NCBI GenBank assembly: GCA_002345965.1
Contig: DDTF01000030.1
Span: forward strand, 1-56,264
DNA from: Flammeovirgaceae bacterium UBA2371
GTDB lineage: Bacteria; Bacteroidota; Bacteroidia; Cytophagales; Cyclobacteriaceae
DNA: 56,264 nucleotides
Direction of reading: 5' to 3'
The first letter of the stretch is position 1. Each line of letters starts with the position of its first letter. The notes beneath the pieces are model-generated. The model had not been told where the DNA came from. It worked only from the letters and a program-made list of their open reading frames with translations, and searched no databases. Below are positions 1 to 7,023 of the stretch, piece after piece. Position numbers and translations under genes: made by a program.

Positions 1-1749
1 GTTCATTACTAATTTTCGATTAATATATATTTTATCACCATCCGAGGAGATATTGATGTTAATTAATCCGAATTCTGAATTGATCATCCTGTTCTCAGGA
101 GTAAAACTTATTCGGTGATTTTCAGGAATAATGACCACTACTTGGTCAACTATAGTGAAGCCCCTGCTTATCTCACTTTTTTCATTCACGATGTCTAATT
201 GTACCAATTGATCTAAAGACTCTAACATATTGGTTGCCATTGCAAGTTTTCCATTGAACTTTTGCGCCAGACTTTTGGCCTCTATATTGAAATTCAAATG
301 TAGTACAGGCTCTCTCTCCGACTCTGACTTGTAATAATTGAATGATTTTACAGTTAAGTCTTTGTGGGTAAACTTTCCAATATTATAAAGTTCTTGTTGG
401 TTCGCAACCATACTCATATAACTGAACAACTCATCAAAGTAAACACCTCGCTGAGTCACAGAAATATCCAATTCTGCGTCACCCAATTCATTTAAAATAA
501 CGGTACAGTCAGTTTTTTTTACATTATCTAAGGGTGTATACTCAGGAGTTCTGATGATTTGACTTTTGCCTGATTCTATCCAAAGAACATTTCTATCATC
601 TGTAAAGGTACCAATGTATGAAGGTGGTGCTAATTGACTAGTGCATTCCAATAGCAATGTGTCAGAAGAAATCGGTACTCCTAGAAATACATGATTAAAT
701 TGATTACTCGGAAATTCCTTTATAACATCAGGAACGTCACTCCCTGCTCTTGCCAAAATATAATTAGAAGAAATGCCAAGATAGTCAAGCATAGCTTTCA
801 TGTAATTAGTCAGTGCTTTACAATCACCGTAACCTGATTTCTCTACTTTATCAGTAGGTATAGGCTGAAAGCCTCCAATACCCAGCTGAATGGATATGTA
901 ACGGGTTCTACTTTGCATAAATTTATAAACCATCTTGACTAATTCTTCAGTCGAGGATGCCTGTACTTTAAGCGAATCCAAGTGGGCCTTGGTTTCAGCC
1001 ATAAGTTGATTCCTGCCCTCATTTAGTTTAAGAAACCATTCACCGAAATCAGACCATGTTTTCATACTACCATCCACTCCATCTAGTTTGAAGTTGATAG
1101 GAGCCAGATACACCTTTGCCTGATCATCCGCAAAGGATTTATGACTTAGCTGTTTTACACTGGCCGGCAAGTTTTCAACAGTCCATGTATATCTATTATA
1201 TTCATTAGATTCTTGAACAACCGGATTGCCCACCCCATTATATTCTTTTGCCCTAAATTCGAAACCTTTAAAACATTCTAGAGAAATAATAGCATTCTTG
1301 ACTTCAAGATCTGGAGCATAGCGTGGCATCCAAATTGGGAATGCAAGAAAACTACTATAATTTATCTCTACTTCAATCTCAACAGTAAATGGATATTGTT
1401 GATATTTTGGATCCAAAATAATTATCCTCGCATCATTGATCTCATAAGATGGATTTAGGAGAAGATCAATTGCATCTGATTTTCTAAGCGTCTTCACCTT
1501 TCTACCCTGGCTATCAAAGATGGTATATTTTAAGCTACTAATTTTTCTAAAGGAATCATAGTAATCCTTATACACACTATGTTCATATCCCTCCTTAGCT
1601 AATACTTGAATTCTGAAAAACTGGCTAATAGTAAGTTGGTTTTCTCTTTTAATAGTCAATTTAGTATCTGCTTTTTCAATGATTGCGGTTGTTTTAGCCT
1701 CGACAACTGAAAATGCAAACAGTAATAAAATAAAAAGATAACTCTTCAT
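1..1749 (-). CDS. Secreted DUF3857/transglutaminase-like protein (partial, 3' end outside window)
   Basis: The frame is open from an ATG at 1747-1749 to the window edge, giving 583 residues without a stop. It starts with a signal peptide (MKSYLFILLLFAFSVVEA). An N-terminal DUF3857-like beta-rich region is followed by a transglutaminase/cysteine-protease-like core with the Cys motif S-G-Y-G-D-C-K (Cys about residue 310) and a later N-H-V-F motif carrying the candidate catalytic His; an L-E-C-T-S-Q motif follows, where the third residue of the triad is usually found. The gene begins 3 bases after the stop of the upstream paralog (1753-3624), so the two are surely cotranscribed. The product should be periplasmic or surface exposed. 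The substrate is unknown; the fold family includes cross-linking and peptide-cleaving enzymes. The family call is confident and the activity is inferred. Confidence 0.85.
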   Translation of the reverse strand, partial: MKSYLFILLLFAFSVVEAKTTAIIEKADTKLTIKRENQLTISQFFRIQVLAKEGYEHSVYKDYYDSFRKISSLKYTIFDSQGRKVKTLRKSDAIDLLLNPSYEINDARIIILDPKYQQYPFTVEIEVEINYSSFLAFPIWMPRYAPDLEVKNAIISLECFKGFEFRAKEYNGVGNPVVQESNEYNRYTWTVENLPASVKQLSHKSFADDQAKVYLAPINFKLDGVDGSMKTWSDFGEWFLKLNEGRNQLMAETKAHLDSLKVQASSTEELVKMVYKFMQSRTRYISIQLGIGGFQPIPTDKVEKSGYGDCKALTNYMKAMLDYLGISSNYILARAGSDVPDVIKEFPSNQFNHVFLGVPISSDTLLLECTSQLAPPSYIGTFTDDRNVLWIESGKSQIIRTPEYTPLDNVKKTDCTVILNELGDAELDISVTQRGVYFDELFSYMSMVANQQELYNIGKFTHKDLTVKSFNYYKSESEREPVLHLNFNIEAKSLAQKFNGKLAMATNMLESLDQLVQLDIVNEKSEISRGFTIVDQVVVIIPENHRISFTPENRMINSEFGLININISSDGDKIYINRKLVMN

Positions 1750-1752
1750 ACT

Positions 1753-3624
1753 TTAGGTTTTTTTGTTAATCTGAATGGGTTGATTGGTTTTTCTCACAAT
1801 TTCACTATAGAAATTTTTTAACATATTATAATCGGTTTCATGGAAGATTATCCTACCGATACTAATTTCACAACGAATTGTAACTACATTGTTTATAGCC
1901 TGGATTAAGTATGTGAACTTCCCATTACCATCCGGGGTTGACATGACTAGTTGCTCTGGTAAGCTTCCTATCTCATACCCTTCTGGAACACTCATCAAAA
2001 TAGTAACTGTGTGTTGTCTAGGATAAATAAAGTCAATTGGATAGCTTCTTTCTGGTGCTTTAAAGGGATTTTCAATCTCGCACAAAACAAAAGGATCAAC
2101 AAAAACTTCGCGACCAATATCCTGAATATTATTGGCCTGGGACATATTTAATAAAATGCTTTCCTTAGCCTTCAAATTTTCTCTGTCAATGTTTTTGGTA
2201 TTATAGTCAACAATTCCAATAATTTTTTTATCAAGCTGTAAGTAGTTAATGTATCCGTCATCTTTACCTTCCCCTTCATATTTTTCAATCCAATTCAGAT
2301 AAGCAAATCCCGAGTATTCATTTGTAACCTCAGCTACAAACTCTTTATTCGTATTCAAATCTATCTTGATGAACTGTGTTTGTATATTACTTGTATTAGG
2401 GTTCAGGTTTATCCATTCTCCCACCTGAGTATCAATAATAGCCCATGCAGATAAATTAAGGCATTGTTCAGGGAGAACTCCTGGCTTAACGTATGGAGAG
2501 GTAGCGTCTAGCAATGTTGTTGTATTCTCATACTTTACCAGTGCAATTACATGGTTAAGCATGCTAATAGAAGGGCTACTTGGATTCAGAAGCCCATTAC
2601 TGCGTGTGCTTAACACTACCGGGTATGCATTTATGTTAGCTTTCTTTAGAAGAGAAATCAAAAGTAGATTGACTTCTGCGGAGTTTCCAGAATGGTTCTT
2701 GCTATAATTCTTCATGTATTCCCGAGTTACCAAAACTGAATAATTACCATTCCATTTTATATTATCCCTAATGTAATCAAAGGCAGCTGTCACCTTTTCT
2801 TCAACTGAAAGGTCACTTAGACGCAATTCTTTTGCTTTGTCATTTAAGAAAGCAGAATTTCTAAAAACTCCACCAAAATCAATGAATTCCATCAACCGTT
2901 CTCCCACTTTTTCCCAACTGGTTGCAAACTCTCTATGCAACACACCTGGGATCGAAATGGCCTGAATCTCAAATTGAAATTTTGTTACATAATTTCCGTA
3001 GTAGTTCATAAAAGGCTCAATCTTTAAAGGAGGTACATGATTGGCCACCCAAAGGCCTTGCTTTTCTTCCTTGACGGGTATAAATCCATAAAAAGTCTTT
3101 TTGAATACCAGAAAATCAGTCTCTTCAAGTAACAGCTCACTATGTATTACTGGAATCTGATCTTGAAATCTCCATTCAAACGGAGGACCAAAATGCGAAT
3201 ATTCAAGATCGATAACAGATCCAACTTTTACATCAGGGAAAAATATTTTATAAACCACTATTCCAGAAACAATTTCTTCACGGTAGATATTCGCATTAGA
3301 AAGTTTTGATTTTATGATCTCTCCGTTTTCCAAATTGAAGGTATAACCTGAAATAAATCCTTTGTCCGGAGTACGAATTATAAAATTGGCCTTAGCAGTA
3401 CCAGCTGTGCTAAGTATTTTTATACGAAGGTGTCTGTAAAACTTAGAATCTCTTTTAAGCAGCTGCCCCTTATCAAAAAGTACGACTGCAATGGCTGAAG
3501 TATCATATTCATACCTTGTCATTTGGAGATCCTCTATAGGGATTTTACCAAATTTAGTGGATGTATCTTGTCCCCAGCATGCTACATCGGTGAGGATCAA
3601 TAAGATAAGTAGTAGTCGCTTCAT
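1753..3624 (-). CDS. Secreted DUF3857/transglutaminase-like protein with Cys-to-Ser active site
   Basis: A 623-residue paralog of its downstream neighbour. It has a signal peptide (residues 1-19, ending C-W-G-Q), a DUF3857-like N-terminal region (about 40-225), a transglutaminase-like core (about 265-380) and a beta-rich C-terminal part. At the place where the neighbour has G-D-C-K this protein reads G-N-S-A-E (Ser315), while the candidate His358 (N-H-V) and Asp373 (L-L-D-A-T) remain. Either it is a non-catalytic partner or Ser replaces the nucleophile. It is first in a two-gene operon. A TATTTTTG-like box on the minus strand lies at 3762-3769, about 140 bases upstream, but no convincing -33 element accompanies it. 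The family is confident; the role is unknown. Confidence 0.87.
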   Translation of the reverse strand: MKRLLLILLILTDVACWGQDTSTKFGKIPIEDLQMTRYEYDTSAIAVVLFDKGQLLKRDSKFYRHLRIKILSTAGTAKANFIIRTPDKGFISGYTFNLENGEIIKSKLSNANIYREEIVSGIVVYKIFFPDVKVGSVIDLEYSHFGPPFEWRFQDQIPVIHSELLLEETDFLVFKKTFYGFIPVKEEKQGLWVANHVPPLKIEPFMNYYGNYVTKFQFEIQAISIPGVLHREFATSWEKVGERLMEFIDFGGVFRNSAFLNDKAKELRLSDLSVEEKVTAAFDYIRDNIKWNGNYSVLVTREYMKNYSKNHSGNSAEVNLLLISLLKKANINAYPVVLSTRSNGLLNPSSPSISMLNHVIALVKYENTTTLLDATSPYVKPGVLPEQCLNLSAWAIIDTQVGEWINLNPNTSNIQTQFIKIDLNTNKEFVAEVTNEYSGFAYLNWIEKYEGEGKDDGYINYLQLDKKIIGIVDYNTKNIDRENLKAKESILLNMSQANNIQDIGREVFVDPFVLCEIENPFKAPERSYPIDFIYPRQHTVTILMSVPEGYEIGSLPEQLVMSTPDGNGKFTYLIQAINNVVTIRCEISIGRIIFHETDYNMLKNFYSEIVRKTNQPIQINKKT

Positions 3625-3861
3625 TATTTAATGATTTAATGATACCGTCTCAATATTCTACTTTGAAATAGGTGTATGGCTACAGGATTGAGGATATTTG
3701 CTATAATGCAATATAAAATATGTAGGATAAACCTCCAATAGGGAAAATCACATTTTTTAAACAAAAATATCCATATTTGATAATCCTAGTTTTTGTCTCC
3801 ACCCAGGGCCAGGCACCCTACAAGCAAATCAGTTTTTTCACAGAGCCCCACCTTTTACACG

Positions 3862-3912
3862 TTCTCCGCAGAGTCCTCCACTGCTTTCCTTTCTCACAGA
3901 GGCTGCGGAGAA
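3862..3912. repeat. Inverted repeat in the 345-base gap 3625-3969
   Basis: TTCTCCGCAG at 3862-3871 is matched by its perfect complement CTGCGGAGAA at 3903-3912, around a 31-base loop with an inner CCTC/GAGG pairing. A related direct copy of the left part lies at 5752-5785, on the other side of the 3970-5526 gene. The rest of the gap is AT-rich near 3730-3780 and holds no credible gene; a 107-codon plus-strand frame there (3777-4100) runs antisense into the neighbouring gene and shows no family features. Confidence 0.55.
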
Positions 3913-3969
3913 GAAACTCACCGAACCTGGACGTGTACTTTTTCTTTCTTATCTCCAGGGAAGTGTGTG

Positions 3970-5526
3970 CTATTTCCGCTTTTTCTTCTGAGGAAATTCA
4001 AATCCTGAACGAACTACAATCCTGTCGCCATACGGGCTGTTGTCATGGTCGTCATATAGATTGTACAAGAATTGAAAACTACCCGTCACCTTTTTCATAA
4101 ACTTATATTCCTTTTTTAATCCGACAAATGCACTCCAAACCCATTGCCTTGAGCCCTCATTGGGATTGCCTACAGAACCAACAGGGGGTACCATGGTGTT
4201 CATCTTTTCAACACTGGAATGGATCATAAATCCTTTTCCTATGGTCACCTCGCCATAAACCCTTGGGCCATATATGCGCTCCTGAGAAAATGTTTTTAAA
4301 TGACTGCCGATCGAAACTCTTTCGTTCCACCCCAGCCCGGCATTGACCTTGCCTCCAAAACGGTAGCCGACAGAAGGATTATAATCAAGCTGAAAATGAT
4401 TGGTCGATTGAAATTGCAATACTAACCCGGGAATGATACGCTCCACCAAAGGTTTTCCCTTCATGGGATTGGGGGGACGTTTTTCAATGTCTTTAAGGCT
4501 TTTGACACTGCTGTATTTTTGTTTTACACCTGACACCCGTTGCATTGCATTGCTGAGCTGCTCGCTTTGCCCGGCAAAGTGATCTATCGCTTTTTCCTTT
4601 ACTTCCTCAGCAGCGAGTTTTTTCATGGCTTCCGGATCGTTCCCACTTTCCAGAACTTCCATCATCTGATCTCCTCCACCCATTTCTTTCTGAATACCTT
4701 GAACCTCGTCCATTTGAATTATCCTATTTTCAAGCGCTTTTGGTGCTTCTTCCAATTCCTCCAGATTGCCTGCCTTCACATTTTTTATATCGTCTTTGTA
4801 GCCTTGTACCTGACCAGATACCTCCCCAACCTTGCCTAATGACTCCTTTACTTCGCCTAACTCATTCACGGAAGTAAGCGTTTCCAAATGCTGTTGAGGA
4901 AGTGTGCCTATGTCTTGGAGGGGGTCTTGCAAATTCCCTAATCCTTCAATTGGATTGAGGTTAGCGCTCCCCAGCTGACCCTCCAAACCAAGGTTGGCGC
5001 CAGAGGGAATGCCTACAGCAGATACTTCGGCAGCGCCAACGCCCGGTACACTCAACTGCCCAGGAACGTTGGCAGCACTTCCTCCTTCACTGTGCATGAG
5101 CGCCAACTTATCGTTAACGGCTGCTACTCCCTTTTCCCCAGGCGTTGTGATTTTTTGTTGAAGGCCTGAAAGCTTCTGTTCGACCTTGTTTGTTACTTGA
5201 AATGGTCCGGTGTGCTGCAGACTGTCAAGTAACCTGGTGTATTTTGCCGTGGGTAGGCCAAGATTATTGAGACTATCTATTTTGAAGGATAGTTTTTGCC
5301 GGATTGAGTCCAGCTTTATATTGTTAAGGGATAAGCCTGGATTCAAAGTGTCGCTTACCTGCCCCAGATTTGACAATTTCTCCGCATTTTTTAAGCCTCC
5401 ATTCAGCTTCAGCTGGAGTGAATCCAATTGTCGTTCTTTTTTGATGGCAAGGCTATCCAAAACACCTTCATCGGTAGTTTGCGCTTTGGAGGATAAGGAT
5501 ATGCAGAGGAAAACAGCAATCGCCAT
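3970..5526 (-). CDS. Secreted coiled-coil and beta-rich protein of the Rhs locus, unknown function
   Basis: 518 residues from the ATG at 5526. The frame is open further upstream through GTG codons at 5550 and 5592 to a TTG at 5607; the longer forms would give the signal peptide a basic n-region (K-R-K). I chose the ATG because the palindrome at 5628-5643 then sits at a normal promoter distance. After the signal peptide (ending S-K-A-Q) come heptad-like segments rich in L-D-S-L, a Gly/Leu/Pro-rich stretch, and Glu/Lys-rich helices. The last 150 or so residues form aromatic, alternating strands like an outer-membrane barrel or beta sandwich. I recognise no named family. A copy of the TAGGGGA-N2-TCCCCTA palindrome just upstream links it to the Rhs operon, whose start carries the other copy. 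A structural or anchoring role on the cell surface is a guess. Confidence 0.75.
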   Translation of the reverse strand: MAIAVFLCISLSSKAQTTDEGVLDSLAIKKERQLDSLQLKLNGGLKNAEKLSNLGQVSDTLNPGLSLNNIKLDSIRQKLSFKIDSLNNLGLPTAKYTRLLDSLQHTGPFQVTNKVEQKLSGLQQKITTPGEKGVAAVNDKLALMHSEGGSAANVPGQLSVPGVGAAEVSAVGIPSGANLGLEGQLGSANLNPIEGLGNLQDPLQDIGTLPQQHLETLTSVNELGEVKESLGKVGEVSGQVQGYKDDIKNVKAGNLEELEEAPKALENRIIQMDEVQGIQKEMGGGDQMMEVLESGNDPEAMKKLAAEEVKEKAIDHFAGQSEQLSNAMQRVSGVKQKYSSVKSLKDIEKRPPNPMKGKPLVERIIPGLVLQFQSTNHFQLDYNPSVGYRFGGKVNAGLGWNERVSIGSHLKTFSQERIYGPRVYGEVTIGKGFMIHSSVEKMNTMVPPVGSVGNPNEGSRQWVWSAFVGLKKEYKFMKKVTGSFQFLYNLYDDHDNSPYGDRIVVRSGFEFPQKKKRK

Positions 5527-5627
5527 GCAGTTTGCAGGGCATCCTGTCACTTTCCGCTTAACCGCAATTTTTATAGCATTGGCAAACCTCACACCACTAA
5601 AGTACAAGGCTCAAAAATGAAGCACAA

Positions 5628-5643
5628 TAGGGGAATTCCCCTA
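5628..5643. promoter_or_regulatory. 7-2-7 palindrome upstream of 3970-5526 gene (candidate NarL-type site)
   Basis: TAGGGGAATTCCCCTA is a perfect palindrome, extended by A/T to 18 bases (5627-5644) and by GCAC/GTGC arms with one extra A. The arrangement is a 7-base half-site, 2-base spacer and inverted half-site, typical for dimers of NarL/FixJ-family response regulators. The only other copy in the window, differing in one central base, is at 17932-17947 beside a NarL-type regulator gene. Confidence 0.6.
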
Positions 5644-5751
5644 TGTGCACCCCGCTAGCAGCCAGGTGGCAGGCTACGGTAAAGCAAAGGCTTGTGGAAA
5701 TACGGAACACCCCGTACACTTAAGGTCGCCCAATCTGCTGTCTCTTATGCC

Positions 5752-5785
5752 CCGCAGCGTCCTCCATTGCTCTCCCCTTTTCACG
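5752..5785. repeat. Degenerate direct copy of the 3866-3898 repeat
   Basis: CCGCAGCGTCCTCCATTGCT and the following C/T-rich stretch align with 3866-3898, with roughly four in five bases identical and one or two single-base gaps. The two copies, in the same orientation, bracket the 3970-5526 gene. Their nature is unknown; they may be remnants of a dispersed intergenic repeat. Confidence 0.4.
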
Positions 5786-5790
5786 CCTTT

Positions 5791-5954
5791 CACTGGCGCA
5801 AGCGTCTCGCTTGTGCCCTTCTAAACAACATAGCTCAATTCAATCAAACCTTTCCTATCGTAGAAGTCGCCCTTCACTGGCGCAAGCGTCTCGCTTGTGC
5901 CCTTCTAAACAACATAGCTCAATTCAATCAAGCCCTTTCTATCGTAGAAGTCGC
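5791..5954. repeat. 84-base tandem duplication containing a REP palindrome and the RAYT 3' end
   Basis: Copy 1 (5791-5870) and copy 2 (5875-5954) are nearly identical, with a few mismatches near the end. Each holds the REP-like palindrome GGCGCAAGCG-TCT-CGCTTGTGCC (5795-5817 and 5879-5901, one G-T mismatch) and then the last 16 or so codons of the transposase, read on the minus strand. Copy 2 carries the live gene end (stop 5905-5907); copy 1 is a detached duplicate. The same palindrome in reverse orientation lies at 6550-6570 on the other side of the transposase. Confidence 0.9.
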
Positions 5955-6453
5955 GCGCGCTACTATACCAGTAATCCTCCTCGTTTTCCACAAACCCAGC
6001 CTCAACAGGGTTTCTATGAATATACTCCATCTTTTGGTAGAACATCTTCTCGGTCAGCAGCTCGATCGGATGATTGTGTTGCTGCCAAAATTGCCAATCA
6101 TTGTTATTGCTATTCTCACTACCGACTTGATGCATCAGCGCAAGCATCCATTCTTTTCTGCTCTCACCGGAATTTGATTCAATGGCTTTTCGAAGCATCC
6201 GTGAAGTATAGCTTTTCATTTCACCAACAATTTTTTCCAGCGGTTTTCCCCGGCTGCCTATAATCATATGGACATGACTACTCATAACGCACCAGGCATA
6301 GATTTCCAAGGCCTTTTCTTTTTGGCAATACCTCCAGCTTTCCAGTAAAATATCCTTGTATTCTTTTCTAATAAAGACATCAACCCATCCCACTACCGCA
6401 AAGCTGATGAAGTACAATTTGTCGTTATCTGAAAACTTATACTTCCTGCTCAT
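5905..6453 (-). CDS. REP-associated tyrosine transposase (RAYT, IS200-like Y1 family)
   Basis: 182 residues. RAYTs are HUH-type single-strand nucleases, related to IS200/IS605 TnpA, that cut and move REP/REPIN palindromes. The HUH motif is visible as S-S-H-V-H-M (His60 and His62), and the candidate nucleophile is Tyr82 in K-S-Y-T-S-R. The aromatic N-terminal signature (Y-F-I-S-F-A-V-V-G-W) and length fit Bacteroidota members. The stop codon lies 3 bases from a REP palindrome, and the gene's last 16 or so codons are duplicated in tandem beyond it. The reading frame is intact, so the enzyme is probably functional or recently so. Confidence 0.9.
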   Translation of the reverse strand: MSRKYKFSDNDKLYFISFAVVGWVDVFIRKEYKDILLESWRYCQKEKALEIYAWCVMSSHVHMIIGSRGKPLEKIVGEMKSYTSRMLRKAIESNSGESRKEWMLALMHQVGSENSNNNDWQFWQQHNHPIELLTEKMFYQKMEYIHRNPVEAGFVENEEDYWYSSARDFYDRKGLIELSYVV

Positions 6454-6549
6454 TAACCCAAATTAGGCAATGACCGGCAATAATTGCATGGGCTTGGGCA
6501 GATGCCCAGTAAAAATGAAATTGGCATTACAACTTTTTGATTTAAAAGA

Positions 6550-6603
6550 GCACAAGCGAGACGCTTGCGCTAGTTAGGGGGAGACGCTTGCGCTAGTTAG
6601 GGG
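6550..6603. repeat. Inverted REP palindrome with 23-base tandem duplication
   Basis: GCACAAGCGAGACGCTTGCGC at 6550-6570 is the exact reverse complement of the REP core at 5797-5817. GAGACGCTTGCGCTAGTTAGGGG occurs at 6558-6580 and again at 6581-6603. On the minus strand this duplicated REP half is read as the last nine codons and the stop of the neighbouring 6574-7023 gene. Confidence 0.9.
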
Positions 6604-7023
6604 GCTCTCATAAATCTTCATCGAATTGAAAATAATATCAATCCGTCTATTTGTCTCCCAAAGAACCTCAAGGTGAAACAACTTTGCACTTAGACTAATA
6701 TGTTCCTTTAGCAGTGTGGAGTTATCCAAAACTTTTATGATAGATATTTCATTCAATCCCCAATTAATCATCTCTGGATTTGATAGCTGATGATAGTTTA
6801 GATTTCCTTCGATTTTAAAAACTTGAACCAATCCTAACTTAATTGTGACTATTTGATTTCTGTCTAAATCAGAACGCAATTTCCCGTCCTTATCATAGAT
6901 ATAATTGAAAGACAGTTCAACATCCGTCAATTGGTTTGAAAAGTTTATGCTTGTGAGAATGCATTCCTGCAAAAACTTATATCTACTCAATTCATTTTTG
7001 AACTTCAAAAACTCTTCCATCAT
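6574..7023 (-). CDS. Putative immunity protein for the Rhs toxin tip
   Basis: 149 residues. The start ATG overlaps the stop of the Rhs gene (ATGA, 7020-7023), the classic position of an immunity gene behind a polymorphic toxin. The protein is a small, soluble, acidic alpha/beta type with alternating hydrophobic strands and no signal peptide or membrane segment, as expected for a cytoplasmic antidote. I cannot assign a named Imm family. The last residues, P-L-T-S-A-S-V-S-P, are encoded entirely by REP sequence (6574-6603), so the native C-terminus has been replaced or extended by REP insertion. G+C is low (18 of 60 bases at 6781-6840), as is common in Rhs tips. The immunity role is inferred from position. 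Confidence 0.7.
   Translation of the reverse strand: MMEEFLKFKNELSRYKFLQECILTSINFSNQLTDVELSFNYIYDKDGKLRSDLDRNQIVTIKLGLVQVFKIEGNLNYHQLSNPEMINWGLNEISIIKVLDNSTLLKEHISLSAKLFHLEVLWETNRRIDIIFNSMKIYESPLTSASVSP

Larger units (their letters stand above)
5795..6603 (-). mobile_element. RAYT-REP unit: Y1 transposase gene bounded by inverted REP palindromes
   Basis: A REP-associated tyrosine transposase gene (5905-6453) lies between REP palindromes in opposite orientation: GCGCAAGCGTCTCGCTTGTGC on the left (two tandem copies) and its exact reverse complement on the right (6550-6570), followed by a 23-base partial duplication. This is the usual domestic arrangement of RAYTs and their REPs. It interrupts the stretch between the putative immunity gene and the 3970-5526 gene. 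Confidence 0.75.
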
